Positions 34,001-43,636 are shown, counted from the stretch's first letter. The stretch is 64,000 nt of DNA from Aquaticitalea lipolytica (GCF_014641635.1 NZ_BMIC01000001.1:750641-814640), one strand, 5' to 3'. Notes: generated from the letters alone by a model not told the origin. Numbers and translations: made by a program.

Positions 34001-34220
34001 CTTTGAGATTATCTTCTATTTGAAGTACGATTCCTTCTTCAATCTCTTGAGGAGATGCTCCAGGATAAGCTATTTGAATGGTTATAATTTTTGAATCGAC
34101 AAGAGGAAAAAATGACGACTTTAGAGATAACATTCCAACAATACCAAACACAACAAATGCAAGTATAAATACATTTACTGCAACATGATATTTTATAAAA
34201 TATGCAATTATTTTTCTCAT
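31023..34220 (-). CDS. RND efflux pump inner-membrane transporter (AcrB/HAE1 type)
   Basis: At 1065 residues it has the 12-TM RND layout: TM1 near the start (AVNVFILAFVVFGIVGMLS), the large periplasmic loop, TM4 with the proton-relay Asp pair in IGILVDDGIVIAENIY, a second loop and the repeated TM block with GIMVNDGLVLIGKF. The substrate range cannot be told; antibiotics, dyes or metabolites are possible. It is translated between adaptor and channel genes (two-base gap and 20-base overlap). Confidence 0.93.
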   Translation of the reverse strand: MRKIIAYFIKYHVAVNVFILAFVVFGIVGMLSLKSSFFPLVDSKIITIQIAYPGASPQEIEEGIVLQIEDNLKGLKGVDRVTSTSRENSGTITVEIEKGESIDFMLLEVKNAVDRVPTFPTGMEPLIVAKNENVRETISFAVSGTDIPLATLKQIGRQIENDLRAIDGISQVEVSGYPAEEIEIAVNEISLLAYNISFAEVAQAVSTSNILVTGGNIKTDAEEYLIRANNRSYYGDELSNIIVRATPDGKTVRLKDVAVLRDRFSETPNATYFNKDLSVNVSVTSTNNEDLVTSAEKVKEYIEEYNQKHNNVRLDVVRDLSITLNQRTKLLTENAVIGMLLVLIFLSLFLNTRLAFWVAFGLPISFLGMFIFAGQFDVTINVLSLFGMIIVIGILVDDGIVIAENIYQHYEKGKSPVDAAIDGTMEVIPPVVSAIITTLLAFSTFLFLESRIGEFFGEVSVIVMLTLAVSLIEALIILPAHLAHSKALQRNKEANPTSKIKQFFAKMRGINAFGDRIMSFLRDRVYAPILDFVFKFKVLSFGIFVFLFVMTFGFIGGGVVGVTMFPSIASDTVTIELGMPNGTNVKVTDSIISMIEDKAEIVNKEFTEKYLKGTDKVLFENTIKSINSSSSARLAINMLPGEERPDEINSSLVANRLRELVGPVIGTERLIFGSGGNFGGSPVSVSLLSNNIDELKAAKVELKQILESNPLLKDVSDNDPAGIKEIRLELKESAYLLGLDLRTVMTQIRAGFFGVQAQRFQRGQDEIRVWVRYEKDNRASINDLDDMRIVTPSGERVTLKDIATYSIERGDVAINHLSGQREIQVSADLKDPSTSASDIMEDIENNVMVDLHSKYPTVTASYEGQSREKDKLVGSLNQTGLIILALIYITIAFTFRSFSQPLLLILLIPFSLTAVALGHWLLDFPLNVLSLLGIIALIGIMVNDGLVLIGKFNTNLRSGLKFDDAIKEAGKSRFRAIFLTSLTTIAGLAPLLLEKSRQAQFLKPMAISISFGIAYATVLTLLMLPLLLSFSNYIKQKTKWLVTGNEVTKEEVERAIKEQNEENAH

Positions 34221-34222
34221 AC

Positions 34223-35353
34223 CTAATTGCTTGCTTTATTAGGTTTGTCTTCAAATATTTTTACCAACATTCCCGCATAAGCTCCAGGTACAGAACGAGA
34301 TAAAATAATAGCTCCATTTGGAACATCTTTTAAAACCACTTTAGTATCACTAAAATAAACAGGCTTTACATCTACAACATCTAAAACTCCATCTCTAACT
34401 ACAAATATTTGATTTGTATCTAACAAAAGGTTTCTATTAATTTCTATCGCATTTTCTTCTTGTTTAGCATCTAACCTTGCTTCAAGATACATACCTTCTT
34501 TAAGCAACTCACTTTTAACTTCTATAAACACCGTTATGGTTTGTGTTGTAGCATCGATGCTTCCATTAACTCTAGATACAATTCCTGTAAAGGCTTCAGT
34601 TCCATCAAGATTATTAAGTTCAACTTTTTCACCAACTTTAAGCAAATTAGCAAACGATTTACTAATAGCTACTTCCATTTCATAAACAGAAGGATCAATA
34701 AATTCGCCTAATTTTTGTCCACTTCTTATTAAAGAACCTTCGGTAACCAATGCTTCAGTTAAGATACCATCAAAAGGTGCAGAAATAGTATATTTTGATA
34801 AACGTTGCTCTAAATTTTTAACATTGTAATAATTAGATACAATACCTCTTCCTGTGATAAAATAATTTTCTTTTTCAGAAGCCATTGAAGGCAGTTTTGG
34901 TGTTGTTTTATTCAAATCAAAACCATTAAGATATGCTTGCCATTTTGGAAATACTTCAGGAAAATCTAATCGCAAATCTGCCATAATAGCTGCAATAGAA
35001 TTGTACAAATTGCTCTTTGCAGATTGCACACTTGCATAATATTCTGAAGCATCAATACGAATTAACGTTTGCCCTTGCCTGTAAGTTTGTCCTGCTTTAA
35101 ATAATGTGGAACCAGGCGTAAAGATACCTTGCACTTCAGCATACAACTCAACTCTACGTTTAGCAGTAAGATTTCCATTTGCAGGAATTACAATAGGAAT
35201 TGTTGAGTTTTTAACTGTATCTACAAAAACAGTTTTGACTACTTTTTGAGGTACAGGTTTTACTTTGTTTTTACTTTCAATAAGCTTGTAAGCGAAAAAA
35301 AATGAGGCAATAATTAATAAAACGCCTAAAATAGTGAGTATGAGTTTTCTCAT
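34223..35353 (-). CDS. RND periplasmic adaptor (HlyD/MFP family)
   Basis: One N-terminal membrane anchor (LILTILGVLLIIASFFFAY) precedes lipoyl-like halves (VELYAEVQGIFTPGS; YTISAPFDGILTEALVTEGS), a hairpin between them and a beta-barrel part. It bridges the RND pump and the TolC-like channel. At 376 residues the length is normal. It is the first gene of the efflux operon; no linked regulator gene is visible. Confidence 0.9.
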   Translation of the reverse strand: MRKLILTILGVLLIIASFFFAYKLIESKNKVKPVPQKVVKTVFVDTVKNSTIPIVIPANGNLTAKRRVELYAEVQGIFTPGSTLFKAGQTYRQGQTLIRIDASEYYASVQSAKSNLYNSIAAIMADLRLDFPEVFPKWQAYLNGFDLNKTTPKLPSMASEKENYFITGRGIVSNYYNVKNLEQRLSKYTISAPFDGILTEALVTEGSLIRSGQKLGEFIDPSVYEMEVAISKSFANLLKVGEKVELNNLDGTEAFTGIVSRVNGSIDATTQTITVFIEVKSELLKEGMYLEARLDAKQEENAIEINRNLLLDTNQIFVVRDGVLDVVDVKPVYFSDTKVVLKDVPNGAIILSRSVPGAYAGMLVKIFEDKPNKASN

Positions 35354-35441
35354 TAATATAGTTTTGATGGTATAAGTTTACAAAACTATTCTATTTAGCT
35401 CTTGCTTGCAGTTAAAAAAAACTTAAAAAAGGAGGTTTAAC

Positions 35442-37352
35442 TTACGAGCTAATACCTTCTAATTCTTCTTGAACTGTTTCCCATTCAGTCATTAATGTTT
35501 CTAATTTTTTCTTTTTAGCCTGATAATGATCGAAGAATTTTGGATCAGAAGCTGTTTTATCATAGTCAGTTGCCAAATCAACATCCATAGTTTTAATATC
35601 TTTCTCTAATTGGCTGATTTTTGATTCGATATTACTTAATCTATTATTTAAAGACTTTAGTTTCTTTTGATCATCGTAAGATTGTTTGTTGCTTTCTTTA
35701 GGCTCTTCTTTAATAACATCTCGTTTTTCAACTTCACGTAGATTTTCAACATTACGTTGCTCTAAATAAAAGTCGATATCACCTAAATATTCTTTTATCT
35801 TTTGATCTTTAAATTCATAAACACTATTAGTCAATCCTTGAAGAAAATCCCTGTCATGGGATACTAAAATTAAAGTTCCTTCAAATCTTTTTAATGCTTC
35901 TTTTAATACATTTTTAGATTTTATATCCAAGTGATTGGTAGGCTCATCCATAACCAATACATTGAAAGGTTGTAACAATAACTTAGCCAATGCCAATCGG
36001 TTTCGCTCACCTCCTGAAAGTACTCTTACATATTTTTCAGCTTCTTCACCTCTAAATAAAAAAGACCCTAAAATATCTCTAACCTTACTCCTGTTCTTCT
36101 CGTTAGCAGCATCTATCATGGTATCTAAAACAGTTTTGCTACCATCTAAATACTCTGCTTGGTTTTGGGCAAAATATCCTATTTGTACATTGTGACCAAG
36201 CTTCAGTTTACCTTCGTGCTTTAATTCTCCAACTATAATTTTGGCCAACGTTGATTTACCTTGACCATTCTGACCAACAAATGCTGTTTTACTATCGCGT
36301 TCAATAGTTAAATCGATATTTTTAAGCACCTGTAAATCACCATATTTTTTTGTTATATGATGTGCTTCAATCACTACTTTTCCTGGCACTACAGATACTG
36401 GAAAATTTAAAGTCATTACACTATTGTCATCTTCATCAACCTCAATTCGATCAATTCTATCTAACTTTTTAATAAGTGATTGAGCCATTGTTGCTTTTGA
36501 GGCTTTAGCTCTAAACTTTTCAATTAGCTTTTCAGTTTGTTCAATTTGCTTTTGTTGATTTTTTTGAGATGCTAATTGTTGTGCTTTAATTTCGTTACGA
36601 AGTACTAAATATTGTGTATATGGCTTTTTATAATCGTAAATTCTTCCAAGTGAAATTTCAATGGTACGATTAGTAACGTTATCTAAAAACATCTTATCAT
36701 GTGATACAATAACAACAGCTCCTACATAATTTTTTAAAAACCCTTCCAACCAAATAATCGATTCGATATCTAAGTGGTTAGTAGGCTCATCGAGTAATAA
36801 AATATCATTGTTTTGAAGCAAGAGTTTTGCCAACTCAATACGCATTCGCCATCCTCCAGAAAAAGTATCTGTTAGTTTATTAAAATCTTCACGCTTAAAA
36901 CCTAGTCCTTGAAGAATTTTTTCGGTTTCACCTTGGTAATTATAACCACCAATAATTTCGTATTGGTGTTGTACATCATTCAAATCGACCATTAATTGAT
37001 GATAACCTTCACTCTCATAATCGGTTCTTTCAACTAATTGATGATTAATGTCGTCAATTTTAGCTTCTAAAATTTTTATATCCTTAAATGCTTCATAGGC
37101 TTCTTCTAATACTGTTCGTCCTAAAACGAAATCAATATCCTGCTTTAAGAAACCTATACTCAAATTTTTATCTGCAGCGATTTGACCAGTATCTGGTTCC
37201 ATTTCTTTGGATAAAATTTTAAGCATAGTCGATTTCCCAGCGCCATTTTTTCCTATAAGACCAATTCTATCTCCAGCACCAAGTCTGAATGTAATATCCT
37301 CAAAAAGATATTCACCTTGAAAAGACACTGAAAGATTATGTATGTTAAGCAT
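35442..37352 (-). CDS. ABC-F family ATPase (ribosome-associated type)
   Basis: Two ABC domains lie in one chain: first with GKNGAGKST, FSGGWRMRIELAKLLL and LLLDEPTNHLD; second with GQNGQGKST, LSGGERNRLALAKLLL and LVMDEPTNHLD. They are joined by a charged linker, and a C-terminal coiled coil (LNNRLSNIESKISQLEKDI) follows, as in Uup and EttA relatives. There are no membrane segments, so it acts on ribosomes rather than in transport. At 636 residues the size matches Uup/YheS. Confidence 0.9.
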   Translation of the reverse strand: MLNIHNLSVSFQGEYLFEDITFRLGAGDRIGLIGKNGAGKSTMLKILSKEMEPDTGQIAADKNLSIGFLKQDIDFVLGRTVLEEAYEAFKDIKILEAKIDDINHQLVERTDYESEGYHQLMVDLNDVQHQYEIIGGYNYQGETEKILQGLGFKREDFNKLTDTFSGGWRMRIELAKLLLQNNDILLLDEPTNHLDIESIIWLEGFLKNYVGAVVIVSHDKMFLDNVTNRTIEISLGRIYDYKKPYTQYLVLRNEIKAQQLASQKNQQKQIEQTEKLIEKFRAKASKATMAQSLIKKLDRIDRIEVDEDDNSVMTLNFPVSVVPGKVVIEAHHITKKYGDLQVLKNIDLTIERDSKTAFVGQNGQGKSTLAKIIVGELKHEGKLKLGHNVQIGYFAQNQAEYLDGSKTVLDTMIDAANEKNRSKVRDILGSFLFRGEEAEKYVRVLSGGERNRLALAKLLLQPFNVLVMDEPTNHLDIKSKNVLKEALKRFEGTLILVSHDRDFLQGLTNSVYEFKDQKIKEYLGDIDFYLEQRNVENLREVEKRDVIKEEPKESNKQSYDDQKKLKSLNNRLSNIESKISQLEKDIKTMDVDLATDYDKTASDPKFFDHYQAKKKKLETLMTEWETVQEELEGISS

Positions 37353-37391
37353 TTTTGTAACTATTGTTGCAAAGCATTAATTAGAAAAACC

Positions 37392-37399
37392 TAATTTTG
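37392..37399 (+). promoter_or_regulatory. TAnnTTTG promoter box of the DUF983 gene
   Basis: TAATTTTG matches the Bacteroidota -7 consensus. A TTG at 37367-37369 gives a plausible -33 element 22 bases upstream. The start codon is 36 bases downstream. Confidence 0.5.
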
Positions 37400-37435
37400 T
37401 ACTTTATTTTAAAAGTGCAAAAGTAAACAATCTCG

Positions 37436-37819
37436 ATGATAAATAAAGGAAGTAAACTGTATAGTATTTTTAAAGGGTCTTGCCCAAAATGCCATGAAGA
37501 ATCAATGTATGTAAATCCTAATCCTTACATATTGCCTGACACTTTAAAAATTCATGAAAAATGTTCGCATTGTGACACTAAATACAGAATAGAGCCTTCA
37601 TTTTTTTATGGCTCAATGTATGTGAGTTATGGTGTAGGGATTGCTTTTGCAGTTGCAGCTTTTGTTATTAGTTATTTGTTTTTAAATTCTAATTTAGTTA
37701 CTGCTTTTATTGCCATAATTGGCACTTTAATTGTTTTTGCACCTATTATAATGCGTTTATCTAGAAATATTTGGATAAACTTATTTATGCATTATGATAA
37801 AACTTCAGCAAAAAAGTAA
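37436..37819 (+). CDS. DUF983 membrane protein
   Basis: The N-terminal zinc-binding pattern (GSCPKCHEESM; KCSHCDTKYRIEPSFFYG) followed by two hydrophobic segments (GVGIAFAVAAFVISYLFL and AFIAIIGTLIVFAPIIM) identifies a DUF983 protein of 127 residues. The function is unknown. It is convergent with the FAD oxidoreductase gene, with no gap. Confidence 0.85.
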   Translation: MINKGSKLYSIFKGSCPKCHEESMYVNPNPYILPDTLKIHEKCSHCDTKYRIEPSFFYGSMYVSYGVGIAFAVAAFVISYLFLNSNLVTAFIAIIGTLIVFAPIIMRLSRNIWINLFMHYDKTSAKK

Positions 37820-38866
37820 TTAATAATTAAAACGATTAATATCAATCTCGTTATTTAAAGGAATTCCTTTTTCTATATAATTATACAACTCTTTGGCAAC
37901 ACTTGGCGCAATCATAACACCACGCGTACCTAACCCATTTAATATTGCAATATTTTTGCTTGTATGATGCACACCAATAAGTGGTCGTCTATCTTTTACT
38001 GTTGGTCTAATGCCAGCAACTTGGTTTACAACTTCAAAATTGCATGTTAATAATTGTTTTAAGTTATCTAACAGCTCTTTTTTTGCTTCTTCAGTAATTT
38101 GGTGTGTTTTATCATCCCAATTATAAGTTGCACCTACAGAGTATAAATCATTTCCTTCTGGAACTACAAAAACTGAAGATTTAAGCACATAATCAATTTT
38201 TAAATCTGGAGCTTTTATAGTAAGCACTTCGCCTTTAGCAACATTTAGTGGCAATGCTTTAAAAAATGGATTATTAATCATCCCAAACCCTTCTGCGAAT
38301 ACAACATGTTTTGCCTTAATGCTTTTGTAAGTGATACAATCTTGTTCAATTATTAAGTCGGAATAATCAAAAGTTTCATTAAAATAAGAATCAATCCCTT
38401 TTAAAAATACCTTGTAATGCTTTAACAATGTTGAAGTATCAATTCGTCCTGTTTGCAATACTTTACCAAAACCTAATGGTGCTATGATAGATGGATTATC
38501 ATTTTTAATAAGCTGTGTAGATAAATAATCTTCCAAATTTGGTTTGTCTGAAGCTGTAAACCATTCGTTTTGTTCTTCTACAGATGCAAAACGTCTGTAC
38601 ACTGGTAGTTTATAATCTAACTTTACATCTAAAAGAACCTCCAATTTTTTATAAAAAGGCAGAGCTAGCTCTAACTGTTCTTTAGCTTTCCAAACCTCAG
38701 TAAAACGTTTTAAAATAACTGGATTATACAAGCCCGCAGCAACTACTGAAGATTGCTGTGATTGGTTATCAAATACTACAAACGATTTATCATTTGCACG
38801 CAATTGCTCACTAAAAGCAATACCTGCTAAACCACAACCAACAATAATATAATCGAGTTCTTTCAT
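37820..38866 (-). CDS. FAD-dependent oxidoreductase (DAO family)
   Basis: The N-terminal FAD-binding Rossmann motif (YIIVGCGLAGIAFSEQL) and the C-terminal blocks IRPTVKDRRPLIG and ILNGLGTRGVMIAPSVA show a D-amino-acid-oxidase-type flavoprotein of 348 residues. The substrate is unknown. A gene of this type commonly lies directly after gldN in Flavobacteriaceae, without a proven role in gliding. A terminator separates it from gldN here. Confidence 0.85.
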   Translation of the reverse strand: MKELDYIIVGCGLAGIAFSEQLRANDKSFVVFDNQSQQSSVVAAGLYNPVILKRFTEVWKAKEQLELALPFYKKLEVLLDVKLDYKLPVYRRFASVEEQNEWFTASDKPNLEDYLSTQLIKNDNPSIIAPLGFGKVLQTGRIDTSTLLKHYKVFLKGIDSYFNETFDYSDLIIEQDCITYKSIKAKHVVFAEGFGMINNPFFKALPLNVAKGEVLTIKAPDLKIDYVLKSSVFVVPEGNDLYSVGATYNWDDKTHQITEEAKKELLDNLKQLLTCNFEVVNQVAGIRPTVKDRRPLIGVHHTSKNIAILNGLGTRGVMIAPSVAKELYNYIEKGIPLNNEIDINRFNY

Positions 38867-38930
38867 TAGTCAAAAGTAAAGAAGAATAAGAACTTTACTA
38901 TTATGAGATTTATACTTTTATGTAATAAAA

Positions 38931-38958
38931 AAACGCTCACTTAAAAAAGTGAGCGTTT
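38931..38958 (-). terminator. terminator of the gldKLMN operon
   Basis: AAACGCTCACTT and AAGTGAGCGTTT pair perfectly around AAAA. On the minus strand a T run follows. It lies 23 bases past the gldN stop codon. Confidence 0.8.
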
Positions 38959-38980
38959 AAATATATGGCTTAAGGCTAAA

Positions 38981-39880
38981 TTAGTAAGCCCACATATCCT
39001 GTTCAAAATTGCGAATCTTTTCTTTAATACGATCAGATTCTAGTAATTGCATTAAAGCATTATCAGCAACATACTCTTTAACTTCTCTATCTCCATATAC
39101 ATTTTCTTCTTTGTACATATAACCATTAAAACGTCTTGAGTTTAATAGATGGTCAAAAGAAATTGGCATTGAGCTGTTTTTGTTATTAAACGCTTTTGCT
39201 TCATGAAGTATATCTCTTACTTCTGGGAAAAACACCCAAAATAAAGCAATTGGTTGTTTGTTAGCTTCATCATCTGAATCAATAAAGTTAACATCTGGTG
39301 CTGCAGGAGCAAGCGCCAACAAACGATATCTTAATTCGCCTAAACGTTTATCAAAATACCATAAGCCTTTAATTAAATATGCACTAATATCATAAGACTG
39401 TATGTCTCTTTTAAGAATATATTCTGGATCTACCTTTCCTTCAGCATTGTACTGTTGATAACCGATATCTAAAGTATCTATTTTAGATAATGCAGATTCG
39501 ATATCTTTTAAAGTACGTTTTGCAGTAAAGTAAGAATCATCGTAAATGTTCTCAATATTACCATTTTTCACATTCTTTAATAATACATCGTATAAAGAAC
39601 GTCTCTCTTTACCAATATTATTGGTGTCGACAGGATAATATAAAGGAAAATTAGCACGCTCATCTAGAACAATTTTCTCCCAAGTCATTTTTGAGAACAT
39701 GATATCTCTATCATCAACATAACCATATTCTAATGGTTTGTCATTATCTAATGCCAATTGAGCTTCGGTTTTAACACCTATTTCTTCAGGTTTTTTTGCA
39801 TTTAACAAGTTGGCTTGTGCAAAAGAACTTGTAGCGATGCTAACTCCTAAAACGGTTAATAAAAAACTTTTTAATTTCAT
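38981..39880 (-). CDS. gldN: GldN, gliding/type IX secretion protein
   Basis: A signal peptide (MKLKSFLLTVLGVSIATSSFAQ) precedes a 299-residue protein with the GldN/PorN features, including MFSKMTWEKIVLDERANFPLYY and the SMPISFDHLLNSRRFNGYMYK block. GldN binds GldK to form the periplasmic ring of the type IX secretion system. It is the last of four consecutive gld genes in the conserved order. Confidence 0.93.
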   Translation of the reverse strand: MKLKSFLLTVLGVSIATSSFAQANLLNAKKPEEIGVKTEAQLALDNDKPLEYGYVDDRDIMFSKMTWEKIVLDERANFPLYYPVDTNNIGKERRSLYDVLLKNVKNGNIENIYDDSYFTAKRTLKDIESALSKIDTLDIGYQQYNAEGKVDPEYILKRDIQSYDISAYLIKGLWYFDKRLGELRYRLLALAPAAPDVNFIDSDDEANKQPIALFWVFFPEVRDILHEAKAFNNKNSSMPISFDHLLNSRRFNGYMYKEENVYGDREVKEYVADNALMQLLESDRIKEKIRNFEQDMWAY

Positions 39881-39949
39881 ATTCTTAATTTATTATTTGG
39901 GACAAAAGTCTTAATGTTTTTATAACGCTAAAACAGTACCTAAATTATA

Positions 39950-41494
39950 TTAGTTTGTAATTTCAACAAATACTGGTGATACAGTTGGAAGCTTATATGC
40001 TGAGTTTCCAATAATTTGTGCTTTGATATCAAATATCTGCACACCATCACCTCTAGATGCTTTACGTAACTGATTTTTTGCTTGGTCATTCATTTTGTTA
40101 CCATTAACGCTAACAGATGGTTGACCTGGAACTTTTACCTTAAATGAAACAACTTGAATTGGTAATTCGAAATCGAAATCATTTAAAATAGCACCAACAG
40201 TTGCAATTTCAACATTTTGACGAGGCAAACTTACATTGTCTTGTTGACCAGCAATAGTTCCTGTTGGTTTTGGAATATCTTTAATACGGAATGTAGCTCT
40301 ATCACTTACTGTTGTACCATCAGGTAATTTACCTGTAACGTTAATAGTTACTTCTCTACCTGAACCTGGATTCATATTATATTTACCAGTACCAGAACCT
40401 TTACTTAAACCTGGAGCGCTTGCAGATACATTATTATCTGATACACCAGCAAAAGAAATTGTCATTGGATTAGTAACACCACGATATACAACATTCATTT
40501 TGTCTGCTGAAATTGTAGCTGAATTTGGTTTAGGAACTACAGAGTAAGAACTTTCAAAGTCTATAACAACATCTTCTCCACCTTCTTTAAAGGTAAACTG
40601 ACCTTTAATTGGTTGCTCACCAACATTACCTGCTGGAAAATCTAATATTGTACGTCCTTCTTGCATTGACTCTTTAGATAATTCTCTTCCATTAACAACT
40701 ACTTTATCAGCTCTTAATGTTTTATCTTTTCTACCAAGTATAATTTTACCAGTAAAGTTTTCTCCATTAAAGAACGCAGTTTTGTCTGGTACAACTATAG
40801 CTTCAAAATTTGTTAAAGATGCTTCAACTTTAAGCTTTCCAGCTAACATTGAAGATAAAACTTCAGACTCAGTTCCTTTAATATCAGCTTGTAATTGCGT
40901 CATTTTCGTTAATGAAGCTACAAGTGGAAAACCTTTGTAGTGGTAATCTAACCAATCTATTGTATTTCCATCTCTGTTTTTAACTGGATCTGTTGCAAAT
41001 TTTTCTTTAACATCGTCTGCAATTGTTTTGTAATCATTTCCGATAATAGCAACTACACCATCACGAAATTTTGCGATTTCTGCTAAAAACTTCTCTCCTT
41101 CTGGTTTAAGTTTATCTCCTTTAAAAAATTCATTATCAAGAAAATCACCTTTATCCATTACTTCGTAATCTTTAGGATCTTTTAACTTAGCTGTCATTTG
41201 CCCTTTAAGGTCTGACAAATAAGAATTAAAGTTATTTGCTAAAGTTGATATTTGTGCTGCCTGATCTTTTAAAGGTGCATATTTTTCTGGCTGATCTATA
41301 GCTTGCTGCTCTAATCCTGCAAAAAATTGAGAATTACGTATTGTAGCTGCATCATTAGACTCAGTCAGTTTTTCGTTCATTAATCCAAATGCCGATAGCA
41401 CTTCTTTTGACATATTCAATGCTAACATCGCAATGAAGATTAAATACATCAAGTTAATCATTTTCTGCCTTGCAGATAATTTTCCTCCTGCCAT
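39950..41494 (-). CDS. gldM: GldM, type IX secretion motor shaft protein
   Basis: The N-terminus (GGKLSARQKMINLMYLIFIAM) carries the single membrane helix that joins the GldL stator. A long periplasmic part of beta-rich domains follows, including TRIDLAC-like strands and the closing KLPTVSPVFVEITN. At 514 residues the length is typical. GldM transmits torque or motion from the inner membrane to the GldK/GldN ring. Confidence 0.93.
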   Translation of the reverse strand: MAGGKLSARQKMINLMYLIFIAMLALNMSKEVLSAFGLMNEKLTESNDAATIRNSQFFAGLEQQAIDQPEKYAPLKDQAAQISTLANNFNSYLSDLKGQMTAKLKDPKDYEVMDKGDFLDNEFFKGDKLKPEGEKFLAEIAKFRDGVVAIIGNDYKTIADDVKEKFATDPVKNRDGNTIDWLDYHYKGFPLVASLTKMTQLQADIKGTESEVLSSMLAGKLKVEASLTNFEAIVVPDKTAFFNGENFTGKIILGRKDKTLRADKVVVNGRELSKESMQEGRTILDFPAGNVGEQPIKGQFTFKEGGEDVVIDFESSYSVVPKPNSATISADKMNVVYRGVTNPMTISFAGVSDNNVSASAPGLSKGSGTGKYNMNPGSGREVTINVTGKLPDGTTVSDRATFRIKDIPKPTGTIAGQQDNVSLPRQNVEIATVGAILNDFDFELPIQVVSFKVKVPGQPSVSVNGNKMNDQAKNQLRKASRGDGVQIFDIKAQIIGNSAYKLPTVSPVFVEITN

Positions 41495-41541
41495 TTCTAA
41501 TTAGTTTTTTTAGTTAATTGTTAAATTTAGACTTATACTAA

Positions 41542-42183
41542 TTAGTTTCTGTTCATTGCAGATAACATTCCTCCGTATACACCATTTAATGATGATAAGT
41601 TAGATGCTAATGATTGCATTTGCTCTTTTAATTTAGTTGCGTTTTCTACAGCTTCTTCATTAATAGTCGCTTGACGGTTAACGCTTTCTAATTGAACTTT
41701 ATAAAGGCTATTTAATGATTCCATTTGTGCAGCAGCTAATGATAACTCTTCGCTATATTTTTTAGTAGCTGACATTGAGTCTACAGTTGGACCCATATTT
41801 TTAGCAGCTCCTTCGAAATTTTTGATGCTTTCTCCTAAGCTTGCCATTAATTCACCATCAATTTTTGCGTCTTTTAATAAATCATCTAATTTTTTAGATA
41901 ATAATCCTTCAGCATCTTTTGGTGATTCTTTTTTACCTTTAGATTGTCCTCCAGCTAATTCTGGATATACTAATGACCAGTCTAAATCATCATCAACAGG
42001 TTCGAATGCTGAAATTGCGAAGATAACTGCTTCTGTAATTAAACCAATTGCCAACATCACGTTACCAGTTAGTGGTCCTATTTCGAAATGCGTAATTTTA
42101 AATAATGCTCCAATGATTACGATTGATGCTCCTAGTCCGTAAGACATGTTCATAAACTTCTTACTTGCTCTTGATTGTGCCAT
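41542..42183 (-). CDS. gldL: GldL, proton-driven motor protein of gliding/T9SS
   Basis: Two N-terminal membrane helices (MNMSYGLGASIVIIGALFKIT; NVMLAIGLITEAVIFAISAFEP) contain the conserved Glu of the second helix (ITEAVIF), thought to couple proton flow. A cytoplasmic helical tail follows (KYSEELSLAAAQMESLNSLYK). At 213 residues it is of normal size. It forms the GldLM motor with the product of the next gene. Confidence 0.93.
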   Translation of the reverse strand: MAQSRASKKFMNMSYGLGASIVIIGALFKITHFEIGPLTGNVMLAIGLITEAVIFAISAFEPVDDDLDWSLVYPELAGGQSKGKKESPKDAEGLLSKKLDDLLKDAKIDGELMASLGESIKNFEGAAKNMGPTVDSMSATKKYSEELSLAAAQMESLNSLYKVQLESVNRQATINEEAVENATKLKEQMQSLASNLSSLNGVYGGMLSAMNRN

Positions 42184-42259
42184 AATTTTAGTTGTTTTAA
42201 TTTAAGTAATTACTTAAGTAGATTAATATTTAGTTTATTTAGTTGTTTGATTTGATAGT

Positions 42260-43636
42260 TTAGTTTTTGTTAACTCCAGCGTTAGATGTTACATCTGTTC
42301 CCATATAGTCTTGTACTGTTCTGAAACCAATGTAGCTTCTTGCTGAATCTGAATATTCGTAATCTCTTGAACTTACTTGCAAGAAATATGCAACATCTTT
42401 CCAAGATCCACCACGAACAACTTTACGAGAATTGCTAGCATCGTTAACTGTTGGGTTAATTGTAGACATATACTCATAAGAACCTGGATCATATGAACCT
42501 TGAACCCATTCTGAAACATTTCCAGCCATATTATAAAGGTTGAAATCGTTAGGCTCATAAGATTTTGCTTCTACAGTATATAATGCCTGATCTGCTGCGT
42601 AGTCTCCACGTAAAGGTTTAAAGTTTGCTAAGAAACATCCTCTATCGTTTTTAGCATAAGGTCCTCCCCAAGGGAAAGTAGCTCCTTGTAGTCCACCTCT
42701 TGCAGCATACTCCCATTCAGCTTCAGATGGTAATCTGAATCTATTAACAGGTTGAGCGCCTTTCTTTTTTTGATATCCATTTTTGTATAATGTTCTCCAT
42801 TGACAAAATGCATTTGCTTGTTTCCAAGACACTCCTACTACAGGATATTCTCCATAAGCTTCATGCCAGAAATAATCGTTATGCATTGGCTCATTATAAG
42901 AGTAAGAAAAATCTCTAATCCATGCAGTTGTATCTGGATACACTTCAATTTCTTCTTGTTTAATGAATTCAGAACGCTTTAAATTTTTGTTTTTTGCAGC
43001 TTTCTCAATATCCATGAATGTATACTGAAATTTAAATTTCTTTACATCCCAAGTACGTTGACCGTTATAAGATTCTTCAATTGGTAAATACATTGTATCC
43101 ATAACCTCAGCATAGTACTCATCTGGATAGTCAGCAGTATCAAAAATTAAATCAACATCTTTGTTTAATTTTCTTCCTTCGTATCCTGTTGGTCCTAAAC
43201 CACTATAGTTATCGAACATATATTTTTCGTAAACTGTCATGTTTTCTGGATCTGCATCTTTAAATGCAAATTCACCAATTCCACCATTTCCTGGAGTCTC
43301 TCCAATGTCGTCAGCTAAAATTGCCAACTTTAATCTAATGATAGAATCTCTTACCCAGTACACAAATTGGCGATACTCGCTATTTGTGATTTCTGTTTCA
43401 TCCATATAAAACGCACTAACTGTTGCAGTTTTTGTTGGCGCATCATTAATTCCTGCTAAATCATCATCTGATTTACCCATAATAAATGCTCCTCCTGGAA
43501 CTAGTGTCATACCATAAGGTTTTTCTGGATGCCATTTCTTTCCTTTAACTCCTACTAGTTCTCCTCTGTCTCCAGAATTACAACTAGCCAAAAGAGCTAA
43601 AACAGCGGTTAATAAAGCAAACTTCTTCATATTCAT
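42260..43636 (-). CDS. gldK: GldK, lipoprotein of the T9SS ring (FGE-sulfatase fold)
   Basis: The N-terminus MNMKKFALLTAVLALLASCNS is a lipoprotein signal with lipobox LASC. The rest has a formylglycine-generating-enzyme/sulfatase-modifying fold: PGGAFIMGKSDDD, EITNSEYRQFVYWV, PVVGVSWKQANAFCQWR, RLPSEAEWEYAARG, NMAGNVSEWVQGS. GldK forms the outer-membrane-associated ring with GldN. It is the first gene of the operon; the second ATG (six bases later) is an equally good start. Confidence 0.93.
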   Translation of the reverse strand: MNMKKFALLTAVLALLASCNSGDRGELVGVKGKKWHPEKPYGMTLVPGGAFIMGKSDDDLAGINDAPTKTATVSAFYMDETEITNSEYRQFVYWVRDSIIRLKLAILADDIGETPGNGGIGEFAFKDADPENMTVYEKYMFDNYSGLGPTGYEGRKLNKDVDLIFDTADYPDEYYAEVMDTMYLPIEESYNGQRTWDVKKFKFQYTFMDIEKAAKNKNLKRSEFIKQEEIEVYPDTTAWIRDFSYSYNEPMHNDYFWHEAYGEYPVVGVSWKQANAFCQWRTLYKNGYQKKKGAQPVNRFRLPSEAEWEYAARGGLQGATFPWGGPYAKNDRGCFLANFKPLRGDYAADQALYTVEAKSYEPNDFNLYNMAGNVSEWVQGSYDPGSYEYMSTINPTVNDASNSRKVVRGGSWKDVAYFLQVSSRDYEYSDSARSYIGFRTVQDYMGTDVTSNAGVNKN